Source: Christensenellaceae bacterium (lineage in GTDB: Bacteria > Bacillota > Clostridia > Christensenellales > SZUA-584). Taken from it: a stretch of 11,584 bases of DNA. The notes below the pieces were generated by a model, which saw only the letters and a program-made list of their open reading frames with translations, searched no databases and was not told where the DNA came from. A program made the translations under genes and the position numbers. Shown in pieces: positions 5,964 to 11,584 of the stretch; the first letter of the stretch is position 1; every line of letters starts with the position of its first letter. Location: positions 1-11,584 of the forward strand of contig JAAXZP010000294.1 of assembly GCA_012719815.1 (NCBI GenBank), read 5' to 3'.

Positions 5964-6671
5964 CTAGACGGTGCCGGGAATCAGGTGCAGGAAGAAGTTG
6001 TTGTTGTAGAAGAACATGCCCACCGACGAACTCATGAAATAATCGATCACCTTGTCCACCGGAATAAACAGCATCGCGACGGGCACCAGCATCACGATTA
6101 GGAAGCAGGCCAGAACGCCGCGCGTGGCGCCGAACAGCGCCCCGGTCAGACGGTCGTATTGCCGAAGTTCGGGAAACCGCACGGTGTAATTGACGGCGCC
6201 CAGTATAAAGCCGTACACCAGCCGCGCGATCAGAAACACCAAAGCGAAGGACAGTATGTTGAGCACGACGCACACCATCGTCATGTTGAAGTACTCGCCG
6301 ATGGTCTGCATGCCGCTGCTCACGAAGGCTTTGGTGGCCACATTCTGGCGGATCAGCGTGGCAAACGGCTCGGTCACGCTGGAGTTGGCGATGATGGCGT
6401 CCACCTGCGCCGGCGTCAGGTCGCTGATCAGCATCCGGGAATGTTCAAAGTTGGCAATCTTTTCGGCGCCTTCGGTGTAGTACAGCAGAAAGCTGAATAT
6501 CGTGCGGTCGGCCTTAAAAGCGGAAGACACCACGGGGCCCAGCAAAAAAGCGGTGATAATGGACAGAAAGAATGTGCCCAGGCTCAGGGCGGAATGCAGA
6601 AAACCGCGGTGCAGCCCTTCCAAAACCGTGATGGCGATAACCAGTATAAAGAATATGTTAACCCAGTTCAT
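5964..6671 (-). CDS. CvpA-family membrane protein
   Basis: Integral membrane protein of 235 residues resembling the CvpA (colicin V production) family. The N-terminus MNWVNIFFILVIAITVLEGLHRGF is followed by a second helix, LSLGTFFLSIITAFLLG; this start, with a gly/arg turn after helix 1, is the CvpA hallmark. A soluble insert of about 80 residues follows (about 53-128). Two further membrane segments lie at about 131-155 and 183-204. CvpA proteins in other bacteria affect envelope stress and purine-linked phenotypes, but the molecular role is unsettled. The start ATG 6671 has AAGGAG overlapping the upstream gene's stop codon, at an unusually long spacing of 13 bases. It lies 17 bases after the DUF5711-like gene, so the two form an operon that ends at the bidirectional terminator. 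Confidence 0.75.
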   Translation of the reverse strand: MNWVNIFFILVIAITVLEGLHRGFLHSALSLGTFFLSIITAFLLGPVVSSAFKADRTIFSFLLYYTEGAEKIANFEHSRMLISDLTPAQVDAIIANSSVTEPFATLIRQNVATKAFVSSGMQTIGEYFNMTMVCVVLNILSFALVFLIARLVYGFILGAVNYTVRFPELRQYDRLTGALFGATRGVLACFLIVMLVPVAMLFIPVDKVIDYFMSSSVGMFFYNNNFFLHLIPGTV

Positions 6672-6688
6672 GGTTCTGCCGTGTCTCC

Positions 6689-7804
6689 TTATGGCAGCGT
6701 CATTAAAACGATGGAAGACCCCTGTGTCAGAAACACATGGCCCGGGATGGCGCGCTGCACGCCGTCCGCCGCGTAGCCCAGCTCATACATGCGCAGGTAT
6801 TTCCCGTCTTTAGTATAGACGAAATATCTGCCGTTTGCAAAACAATATATTTTCTCGTCGGTGGCGATAACGCCGAACACGTCGGGCGGCAGGTTGATCT
6901 TGGTTTCGGCGCCCGACGGTCGGATGATGCGGGCGATTGCGATCGGCCCCTCCTGGGCGGGGACGTAGACGAACTTGGTTTCGGTGAACGCGTTAAAATC
7001 CGCCGGCATCCAGCCGTAAGTCAGTATGTCGCGGCTGCTGCCGGTATTGGCAGCCGGATAGACGGTCAGGCGGCTGGTACCCATCGCGTAGATGTCTTTG
7101 CCGATGATGTAAACGCCGGTGACAAGCTGGTCCTTGAGCTCCTTGATGCCTGTCATGGCCTGCGTCTCAGGCCGGTAGGTGCTGATGCGCGATATCGGCA
7201 CCGAGCCCGTCACGTCCAGCTCGAGCATGTAGAGCTGGTCGCCCTGGGAATCAAAGCCGTAATCCAGCACGTATTTGCCCGCGACGTCGATCTGATATAG
7301 GCTGTTGCCCGCGAGGTCGAATACCAGAATGTAGGCCGGCGTCCTGTCTTCCAGCACCTGCTTGACGTAAACGGCCACCTTATTGATACCGGCGCGTGCG
7401 GACTGCACCTGGCCGTCGATGCGCGTGGCAAACAGCAACGCGCCGTCCATATCGATGCACTGGATGGCTGCTTCGCCGTAAGCGACGATCACGGCGTCGT
7501 TGGCGCTTAAATGGACGCTGCCGGGGTCGATGCTGCATTTCCAGATTTCATTTAAGCGGCTGGCGATGCAGGTGAGCACCTGCTGGTTGAGATACACGAT
7601 GTTGGTGCCGACGCAGGCGTATTCCGCGTCAGCCGAAAAAGGCATTTGTGTGAGGCTCTTGTCCCCGGTGCTGTGAGAAAAAATGACGGTGGAGAGCCAC
7701 AGTATCAGCCCCACGAGCAGGACGGTCAGCGCGACAGCGGCGCACACAAAAAAGGCGATCGCTTTTTTGGACAGCTTTTTTTTGGGTTTGCTTTGATATT
7801 TCAC
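6689..7804 (-). CDS. DUF5711-like membrane-anchored extracytoplasmic protein
   Basis: Product of 371 residues from GTG 7804: a short lysine-rich cytoplasmic head (KPKKKLSKK), one membrane anchor at about residues 15-41, then a large exported domain. That domain has repeated strand patterns such as AYILVFDLAGNSLYQIDVAGKYVLDYGFD and EKIYCFANGRYFVYTKDGKYLRMY. These suggest a beta-propeller-like fold, and it resembles the clostridial DUF5711 family; the exact family name is from memory. The function is unknown. GTG 7804 is chosen because AGAGGTGG lies four to five bases upstream and a consensus -10 lies further up. The longer frame from TTG 7846 would overlap that promoter. It is the first gene of a probable operon with the cvpA-like gene. 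Confidence 0.6.
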   Translation of the reverse strand: MKYQSKPKKKLSKKAIAFFVCAAVALTVLLVGLILWLSTVIFSHSTGDKSLTQMPFSADAEYACVGTNIVYLNQQVLTCIASRLNEIWKCSIDPGSVHLSANDAVIVAYGEAAIQCIDMDGALLFATRIDGQVQSARAGINKVAVYVKQVLEDRTPAYILVFDLAGNSLYQIDVAGKYVLDYGFDSQGDQLYMLELDVTGSVPISRISTYRPETQAMTGIKELKDQLVTGVYIIGKDIYAMGTSRLTVYPAANTGSSRDILTYGWMPADFNAFTETKFVYVPAQEGPIAIARIIRPSGAETKINLPPDVFGVIATDEKIYCFANGRYFVYTKDGKYLRMYELGYAADGVQRAIPGHVFLTQGSSIVLMTLP

Positions 7805-7834
7805 GAGTCCACCTCTGTTGTGCCGGTTAACGGT

Positions 7835-7843
7835 ATTATACCA
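7835..7843 (-). promoter_or_regulatory. Extended -10 promoter for the DUF5711-cvpA operon
   Basis: Bottom-strand TGGTATAAT (TG at 7843-7842, TATAAT at 7840-7835) is a perfect extended -10 element. There is no good -35. Transcription would start near 7828 and give a leader of about 24 bases carrying the AGAGGTGG ribosome site. Confidence 0.55.
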
Positions 7844-7899
7844 CAAATTTCAGGTATGCGCTGACATCAGGCACTGCACAGGCGCAGGATATGGGGCTT

Positions 7900-8772
7900 T
7901 TACCCGCAAAACACGTTGAGCGTCCGGGGAAGAACGCCGATGCGGATGGGCGTTTGGCCGTACACTTCGCCGTCCAGGTCGAAGCGCAGCGGCTGGTCGG
8001 CTTCGATGTAAAGCTCGCTGCCGGTGAACTGCTCGCAAACCGAAATGCGTTCGGGGTGGCCCTTTTTCATTTTGGGCAGTTCAAAGAGTATGCGCCAGTT
8101 GGCGATGCGGTTGATCACAACAATCTGGAAAAGGCCGTCGTCCGGTTCCGAATGCGGCGCCACCTGAAGGCCGCCGGCGTAGCACCTGCCGTTGGCAATG
8201 GCGATAAGCAATATGGACCGCCTGTATGTTTTGCCGTCTATCGTGAGGTTGATGTTGACGCACTTGTAGCCAAACAGCGACAGGAAGATTCCGAGAAAAT
8301 AGGCGAAGCCGCCGGTGAACCAGCGCCGCACCTTTGCCGTGTTCTTGATGACTTCAACGTCGAAGCCGGTACCCGCGACGTTGAGAAAGTAATACCTGTC
8401 TCCCAGCATGCCGATATCAACCCGCCGCTTGCGGCCTGCCAGAATGACTTCCAGCGCCTGCACCGGGTCTTTGGGCACGCCCACCGCAACCCGAAAATCG
8501 TTTCCCGTACCAGCCGGAATGATGCCCAGCGTTTCGTCCGTGCCGTGGATGGCGCTGGCGATTTCGCGCAGCGTACCGTCGCCGCCCACCGATATGATGC
8601 CTTTGTAGCCTTTGCCCACAGCATTCTTTGCCAGCGATATGGCGTGTTCCTTGTACTGGGTCTCAAACACCGTGAAAGGCACGTTTTTTTCCATAAGATG
8701 CCGCCGAACAGTTTCCATCACTTTGGCGCTGCGGCCTGCGCCTGCAATCGGGTTGTAGATGATGCAGTACAT
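7900..8772 (-). CDS. Diacylglycerol kinase / YegS-BmrU-family lipid kinase
   Basis: Soluble or membrane-associated lipid kinase of 290 residues that phosphorylates diacylglycerol or a related lipid. The catalytic domain is clear: N-terminal IIYNPIAGAGRS (4-15), the nucleotide-binding GGDGT motif (63-67, followed by LREIASAI), and PAGTGNDF (86-93). The C-terminal half matches the second domain of the family (NVAGTGFDVEVI, IANGRCYAGG, PDDGLF, DLDGE). The start ATG 8772 (MYCIIYNP) has GGAGGG five bases upstream; an in-frame ATG 8802 lies before that site. In Gram-positives the DgkB-type enzyme recycles diacylglycerol from lipoteichoic acid synthesis, a plausible but unproven role here. It is divergent from purA. 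No clear terminator follows before the DUF5711-like gene. Confidence 0.88.
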   Translation of the reverse strand: MYCIIYNPIAGAGRSAKVMETVRRHLMEKNVPFTVFETQYKEHAISLAKNAVGKGYKGIISVGGDGTLREIASAIHGTDETLGIIPAGTGNDFRVAVGVPKDPVQALEVILAGRKRRVDIGMLGDRYYFLNVAGTGFDVEVIKNTAKVRRWFTGGFAYFLGIFLSLFGYKCVNINLTIDGKTYRRSILLIAIANGRCYAGGLQVAPHSEPDDGLFQIVVINRIANWRILFELPKMKKGHPERISVCEQFTGSELYIEADQPLRFDLDGEVYGQTPIRIGVLPRTLNVFCG

Positions 8773-8800
8773 ATGTGCCCTCCGTTGTGTCAATAATGTC

Positions 8801-8829
8801 ATTCTACTAAAGAATAAAGTTGTTGTACA
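8801..8829 (-). promoter_or_regulatory. Candidate promoter of the lipid kinase gene
   Basis: Read leftward: TGTACA (8829-8824, 4/6 match), a 17-base spacer, and TAGAAT (8806-8801, 5/6 match). It gives a short leader before GGAGGG and ATG 8772. Confidence 0.4.
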
Positions 8830-8853
8830 GATTAAAATGATATATGTCGAGTG

Positions 8854-8882
8854 TTGACGAAGCAGATGATTTCTGTTAAAAT
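8854..8882 (+). promoter_or_regulatory. Promoter upstream of purA
   Basis: TTGACG (8854-8859), a 17-base spacer, and TAAAAT (8877-8882): each hexamer matches the housekeeping consensus at five of six. Transcription would start near 8889, only a few bases before the hairpin at 8895. Confidence 0.7.
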
Positions 8883-8894
8883 GACGTAGGACTT

Positions 8895-8925
8895 AAAAGC
8901 GGAGGCTGCGGCCCCCGCTTTTTAA
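8895..8925 (+). terminator. Terminator-like hairpin in the purA leader
   Basis: AAAAGCGGAGGC (8895-8906) pairs with GCCCCCGCTTTT (8911-8922): twelve positions with one A/C mismatch, capped by a UGCG (UNCG-type) loop closed by C-G. The stem ends in five T residues (8919-8923) followed by AAA. By sequence it is a good intrinsic terminator. However, no rightward gene lies upstream for it to end; it sits between the purA promoter and purA. It may be an attenuator, a 5'-end stabilizing stem, or a stop for antisense RNA. Confidence 0.65.
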
Positions 8926-8952
8926 ATCTGTGATGACCTAGGAGAAATGGCG

Positions 8953-10236
8953 ATGCCGGGTGTATCTGTTTTTGGAGCGCAATGGGGAGATGAGGGCAAG
9001 GGCCGCTTTGTGGACTTTTTGGCCAGCGAAGCGGATGTGGTTGTACGTTATCAGGGCGGCAACAACGCGGGCCACACCATCATCGTGGACGGCGTGACCT
9101 ATACGCTTCACCTGTTGCCCGCCGGTTTGCTGTATGAAGGCAAGCTGTGCGTGATCGGAAACGGCGTGGTGGTAGACCCCGGCTCGCTGATTAGCGAAAT
9201 CGAGCTGGTGAAAAGCAAGGGCCTGTCCGTGGACGCCCTGATGATATCCGACAGGGCGCACATGGTGATGCCGTACCACAAGTTGCTGGACGGCATCAGC
9301 GAGGACAACGCCGGCGAAGCGCAGATCGGCACCACCAAGCGCGGCATCGGCCCGTGCTATACCGACAAGGCGGCGCGGCTGGGCCTGAGGATGTGCGATT
9401 TGCTGTCCGACAATTTCGGGAGCAAGCTGCGCAGCGTGCTGGCCCAGAAGAACGAGATTTTAACCAAGATATACGGCCAGCCGCCGCTGGATGCGGACAG
9501 CATGATTGACGAGTTTGCCGAATACCGGGACAAGCTCAGGCCCTACATCTGCGATACGGTGCGCGTGTGCTACGACCTGTTTAAATCGGGCAAGAAGATG
9601 CTGTTTGAAGGCGCGCAGGGTATGCTGCTGGACATCGATTTCGGCACATACCCGTATGTGACGTCGTCGCACCCCACGGCGGGAGGCATCAGCATCGGCA
9701 CCGGTTTGCCGCCGTGCGCGGTGACCGAGGTGGTGGGCGTGGTGAAATCCTACACCACCCGCGTGGGCAAGGGGCCGTTTGTCACCGAGCTTCACGACGA
9801 GATCGGCGAGCGCATCCGGCAGAAAGGCCATGAATACGGCGCGACCACCGGCCGTCCGCGGCGCTGCGGCTGGCTGGACCTCGTGATCGTGGGCTTTGCG
9901 GTGCGCACCAGCGGCATGACGTCCATCGCGCTTTCGCGCATGGACACGCTGGGCGGCTTTGACAAGGTTCAGGTGTGCGTGGCGTACGAAATCGACGGCA
10001 AGCTCACCAGGGATTACCCGGCGTCGCTGGAGCAGCTGGCCAAAGCAAAACCGGTCTACAAGGAGTTTGAAGGCTGGAGCGACGACATTTCGCACGTGCG
10101 CCGGTACGAGGATTTGCCGAAGAGCGCCCGCGAATACATTGAGTTTATCGAAAGCGAGACGGAAACGCCGGTGGACATGATCGGCGTGGGACCGGAACGC
10201 AGCGAATGCGTGGTGCGGCGGAAATATTTTGAATAA
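8953..10236 (+). CDS. purA: Adenylosuccinate synthetase PurA
   Basis: GTP-dependent ligase joining IMP and aspartate to form adenylosuccinate, the first committed step to AMP. The product is 427 residues from the chosen start, the usual family length. The N-terminus has GAQWGDEGKGR with the catalytic Asp at residue 13, and RYQGGNNAGHTI with the catalytic His at residue 41. TTKRGIGPCYTDKAAR, the TTGRPRRCGWLD segment and the C-terminal GPERSE are also typical. Two ATGs lie close together: 8947 has AGGAG only two bases upstream, whereas 8953 has it eight bases upstream and puts the catalytic residues at positions 13 and 41, as in E. coli. 8953 is therefore preferred. The gene has its own promoter and a hairpin-bearing leader, is divergent from the lipid kinase, and is followed by the SRP RNA gene. 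Confidence 0.96.
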   Translation: MPGVSVFGAQWGDEGKGRFVDFLASEADVVVRYQGGNNAGHTIIVDGVTYTLHLLPAGLLYEGKLCVIGNGVVVDPGSLISEIELVKSKGLSVDALMISDRAHMVMPYHKLLDGISEDNAGEAQIGTTKRGIGPCYTDKAARLGLRMCDLLSDNFGSKLRSVLAQKNEILTKIYGQPPLDADSMIDEFAEYRDKLRPYICDTVRVCYDLFKSGKKMLFEGAQGMLLDIDFGTYPYVTSSHPTAGGISIGTGLPPCAVTEVVGVVKSYTTRVGKGPFVTELHDEIGERIRQKGHEYGATTGRPRRCGWLDLVIVGFAVRTSGMTSIALSRMDTLGGFDKVQVCVAYEIDGKLTRDYPASLEQLAKAKPVYKEFEGWSDDISHVRRYEDLPKSAREYIEFIESETETPVDMIGVGPERSECVVRRKYFE

Positions 10237-10258
10237 TAAGCCGCGTTTGCCACATAAT
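10229..10258 (+). promoter_or_regulatory. Candidate promoter of the SRP RNA gene
   Basis: TTGAAT (10229-10234, 4/6) and CATAAT (10253-10258, 5/6) are separated by 18 bases. They overlap the purA stop codon. Transcription would start near 10265, about a dozen bases before the closing helix of the RNA, so either a short 5' trim or a slightly longer RNA is implied. Confidence 0.4.
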
Positions 10259-10276
10259 AAATACAGATAACAAGTT

Positions 10277-10546
10277 TGCCGTGCCAGACGGGGAGCTAGC
10301 GGTGCCCTGAACCTGCAAGCCGCTATAGCAGGGTCGGATTCCCGGATGGAGGCGTGTCACTGTAAGGTACGGAGGCGGCAAGGGGCGTTGAGAAGTGGGC
10401 CCCGTGCAACGGACAACCGTGAACCCTGTCAGGCCCTGACGGGAGCAGCAGTAAGCGGAACTGGACGTGTGCCTCGGATCAGTCTGCTTTGAGCAACCTG
10501 CCGCCATACCTCTTGTAGTGGCATGTCGATATCCGGGTGCACGGCA
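10277..10546 (+). ncRNA. ffs: Signal recognition particle RNA, large Gram-positive type with Alu domain
   Basis: RNA scaffold of the signal recognition particle, which binds Ffh and targets nascent membrane and secreted proteins. The ends pair: TGCCGTGC (10277-10284) with GCACGGCA (10539-10546), giving about 270 nt. The 5' part matches the Alu domain of the B. subtilis scRNA (GGTGCCCTG, CCGCTATAGCAGGG). The centre has the long S-domain stem with GTGCAACGG. The conserved Ffh-binding domain IV is at about 10424-10450: TGTCAGG on one side and GGAGCAGCAG on the other. The apical loop reads UGAC (10437-10440) rather than the common GGAA. A run of Ts (10547-10551) follows. Exact ends are inferred from the closing helix. 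Confidence 0.92.
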
Positions 10547-10554
10547 TTTTTATT
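10539..10554 (+). terminator. 3' end and T-run of the SRP RNA gene
   Basis: The 3' arm of the long closing helix (GCACGGCA) is followed directly by TTTTTATT. With the closing stem this would act as the transcription stop of the RNA gene, although there is no separate local hairpin. Confidence 0.45.
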
Positions 10555-10590
10555 GCTAATAAACAGCCCAACCCCCCGATTGTATATTTT

Positions 10591-10619
10591 TTGAGGCCAA
10601 TTTGTGACCATTTTTAAAT
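10591..10619 (+). promoter_or_regulatory. Candidate upstream promoter of hpf
   Basis: TTGAGG (10591-10596) and TTAAAT (10614-10619), each 4/6, are spaced by 17 bases. If used, the hpf transcript would have a leader of about 135 bases with hairpins and a small open frame. An alternative closer promoter is GTGACT (10708-10713) with TATATA (10731-10736), also 17 bases apart and 4/6 each; sequence alone does not decide. Confidence 0.33.
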
Positions 10620-10635
10620 CGGCAGGAAAAGAAAC

Positions 10636-10690
10636 GGCGCCTGGAGAATATTCTTCAAAAGAGCGCCATTATTTGTTTATAGCCGCTCTT
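10636..10690 (+). other. Competing inverted repeats in the hpf leader
   Basis: GGCGC (10636-10640) can pair with GCGCC (10663-10667), enclosing the near-palindrome AGAATATTCT. Alternatively AAGAGCG (10659-10665) can pair with CGCTCTT (10684-10690), a 7-bp stem with an 18-base loop. The two use overlapping bases (10663-10665), so they exclude each other. The second stem ends exactly where the AAGGAGGT at 10691 begins. Confidence 0.4.
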
Positions 10691-10707
10691 AAGGAGGTAA
10701 GATTATA

Positions 10708-10737
10708 GTGACTGACCTCGCTTGCCGGGGTATATAA
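10708..10737 (+). CDS. Possible 9-residue leader peptide upstream of hpf
   Basis: GTG at 10708 opens a frame of nine codons (MTDLACRGI) that ends in TAA at 10735. It is preceded by AAGGAGGT (10691-10698), a perfect complement to the 16S rRNA end, with nine bases of spacing; this is stronger than the ribosome site of hpf itself. The stop lies 25 bases before the hpf start. It may be a leader peptide affecting hpf expression. Against this, the same bases can be read as a weak promoter, and a strong Shine-Dalgarno sequence can occur without a gene. Confidence 0.35.
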   Translation: MTDLACRGI

Positions 10738-10762
10738 AAACATACTGAAAGGGGGACGGATC

Positions 10763-11296
10763 ATGCGCGTCAGCATTGCGGGGAAGGGCATTGAGGTGTC
10801 CGACTACTTAAAGGAGGTCGTGACAAAAAAGGTCTCCAAACTGCAAAGGTACTTCGATGAGGATACCGAAGCGCATATCACCATGTCGATCCAAAGGTCC
10901 AGACACATTGTGGAGGTGACCATACCTTTCAATGGAGTTGTCCTTCGCGGCGAAGAAGCCACGGGGGACATGTATGCGTCGATCGACGGTGTCGTGAAAA
11001 AGCTGGAGAAGCAGATCCACAAACACCGCACGGCGCTCAGGAAAAAACTGCGTGAAGGAGCGTTTTCCGGCAGCGAGTACGATTATGCGGCGGAGCTGGC
11101 AGACGAGAAAGTGCCCAAAATTGTCCGGACGAAGAAATTTGTGATGAAGCCGATGAGCCTGGAGGAGGCGCAGATGCAGATGGAACTTTTGGGACACAAA
11201 TTCTTCGTGTTTCGCAACGCGGCCACGAATGAGATCAACGTGCTGTATCAGCGCAACGACGGCGATCTCGGCCTGATCGAAACGGACGTTGGGTGA
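10763..11296 (+). CDS. hpf: Ribosome hibernation-promoting factor, long form (HPF/YvyD)
   Basis: Binds the 30S subunit near the decoding site and dimerizes to join two inactive 70S ribosomes into 100S particles in slow growth or stationary phase. The length of 177 residues is that of the long form. The N-terminal ribosome-binding domain (about 1-98) starts MRVSIAGKGIEVSDYLKE and includes IVEVTIPFNGVVLRG and the basic helix KKLEKQIHKHRTALRKKL. After a linker, the C-terminal dimerization domain (about 118-175) shows KFVMKPMSLEEAQMQMELLGHKFFVFRN and INVLYQRNDGDLGLIE. The start ATG 10763 has AAGGGGG (10749-10755) seven bases upstream. It lies downstream of the SRP RNA gene with a 216-base gap and is followed by two hairpins, the second a clear terminator. 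Confidence 0.95.
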   Translation: MRVSIAGKGIEVSDYLKEVVTKKVSKLQRYFDEDTEAHITMSIQRSRHIVEVTIPFNGVVLRGEEATGDMYASIDGVVKKLEKQIHKHRTALRKKLREGAFSGSEYDYAAELADEKVPKIVRTKKFVMKPMSLEEAQMQMELLGHKFFVFRNAATNEINVLYQRNDGDLGLIETDVG

Positions 11297-11298
11297 AA

Positions 11299-11318
11299 CG
11301 GAAGTAAGAAAGCTTCCG
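11299..11318 (+). other. Small hairpin after hpf
   Basis: CGGAAG (11299-11304) pairs with CTTCCG (11313-11318) around an eight-base loop. It starts three bases after the hpf stop codon and is followed only by GTTTGG, so it is a weak terminator at best. It may protect the 3' end or pause polymerase before the main terminator. Confidence 0.4.
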
Positions 11319-11329
11319 GTTTGGATAGT

Positions 11330-11358
11330 AAAGGCGGATGAGAACCATCCGCCTTTTT
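11330..11358 (+). terminator. Intrinsic terminator of hpf
   Basis: AAAGGCGGATG (11330-11340) and CATCCGCCTTT (11346-11356) form a perfect 11-bp stem with loop AGAAC. The stem runs into a five-T tract (11354-11358). It sits between the convergent hpf and purL genes. Leftward the T-run is weaker (TTTACTA), but it may also stop purL transcription, for which no other terminator is evident. Confidence 0.88.
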
Positions 11359-11400
11359 ATATGCCGCTGCTTAAGGCAGGGTTTTAATGCTTGCCCGGTA

Positions 11401-11584
11401 TTACAGGAAGTATTCGACGCCGCTTTGGAATATCTTCTGGTCCTTTTCGCCCGGCACGTTGATCAGCGTATGGGCGGTATAGCGCTCGGAGGGCGCCATT
11501 TTGCCGAACACGCGGCCGTCGGGCGAGAGCAGGCCTTCCACTGCGAGCATGGAGCCGTTGGGGTTGCCGCTGCCCATGGTGGGC
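11401..11584 (-). CDS. purL: Phosphoribosylformylglycinamidine synthase, C-terminal end (5' truncated by window)
   Basis: The last 60 residues of a leftward gene that continues beyond the window. The sequence NPNGSMLAVEGLLSPDGRVF, then GKMAPSERY, then NVPGEKDQKIFQSGVEYFL matches my recollection of the C-terminal glutaminase part of single-chain clostridial PurL. That enzyme makes FGAM from FGAR, ATP and glutamine in purine synthesis. The family segment is usually MGHSER (MPHPER in E. coli), where the His belongs to the Cys-His-Glu triad. Here it is MAPSER, so the His is replaced by Pro (codon CCC at 11493-11491) while the Glu is kept. The stop is TAA at 11403-11401. Together with purA it gives two purine genes flanking the SRP RNA-hpf segment, on opposite strands. 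Confidence 0.85.
   Translation of the reverse strand, partial: PTMGSGNPNGSMLAVEGLLSPDGRVFGKMAPSERYTAHTLINVPGEKDQKIFQSGVEYFL

Noticed and set aside
7805..7846. Longer DUF5711-like protein starting at TTG 7846
   Set aside because: The extension overlaps the consensus -10 promoter; GTG 7804 has a proper ribosome site.
7891..8796. Long open frame of about 300 codons antisense to the lipid kinase
   Set aside because: It is a G+C-driven shadow; the opposite strand carries complete lipid-kinase motifs and the antisense product has no recognizable features.
8773..8946. Purine riboswitch upstream of purA
   Set aside because: None of the conserved aptamer loop sequences is present and the transcribed leader before the hairpin is only a few bases long.
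8947..8952. purA start two codons earlier at ATG 8947
   Set aside because: Its ribosome site would be only two bases away; ATG 8953 has eight bases and gives E. coli-like residue positions. It remains possible.
10810..10821. Strong internal Shine-Dalgarno (AAAGGAGGT) inside hpf
   Set aside because: The only start codon nearby (GTG) is one base away, and the sequence simply encodes LKEVV of the conserved HPF N-terminus.

Overview
The window is the replication-origin region of a bacterial chromosome, most likely from a Gram-positive Bacillota of the class Clostridia. The evidence is a long SRP RNA with a Bacillus-type Alu domain, a long-form hibernation factor, chromosomal ParA/ParB with perfect parS sites, strong AGGAGG-type ribosome binding sites, and a PurL whose C-terminus resembles the single-chain clostridial form. 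G+C looks moderately high (judged by eye). I cannot name a genus.

Left part (1-1803): the 3' part of dnaA, an intergenic segment that reads as the unwinding part of oriC (DnaA boxes, then a DnaA-trio array, then A+T-rich DNA), and dnaN. The usual recF/gyrB continuation is missing. dnaN instead runs tail-to-tail, with an 8-base overlap, into a leftward gene for a TVP38/DedA-like membrane protein.

Middle part (1796-5953): leftward genes for the TVP38-like protein, a GDSL/SGNH hydrolase and a TetR-family repressor. The last two look like one operon, with a palindromic operator at the repressor's own promoter. Divergent from them is the parA-parB operon, with stop and start codons overlapping. 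Two perfect 16-bp parS sites follow parB, one on each side of a bidirectional terminator.

Right part (5964-11584): leftward cvpA-like, DUF5711-like and diacylglycerol/lipid kinase genes; rightward purA, the SRP RNA gene and hpf; then the C-terminal end of a leftward purL. The purA leader has a good promoter that runs almost at once into a terminator-like hairpin. The hpf leader has a 9-codon open frame behind a perfect Shine-Dalgarno sequence, and competing hairpins.

As a whole the window joins initiation (dnaA, oriC, dnaN), segregation (parAB, parS), envelope/lipid functions (TVP38, CvpA, lipid kinase), purine synthesis (purA, purL) and translation/secretion RNA biology (SRP RNA, HPF). Most of it is ordinary housekeeping DNA. 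The observations most worth checking are the apparent loss of the glutaminase histidine in PurL, the purA and hpf leaders, and the oriC and parS layout. I found no tRNA, rRNA, insertion sequence or CRISPR array.
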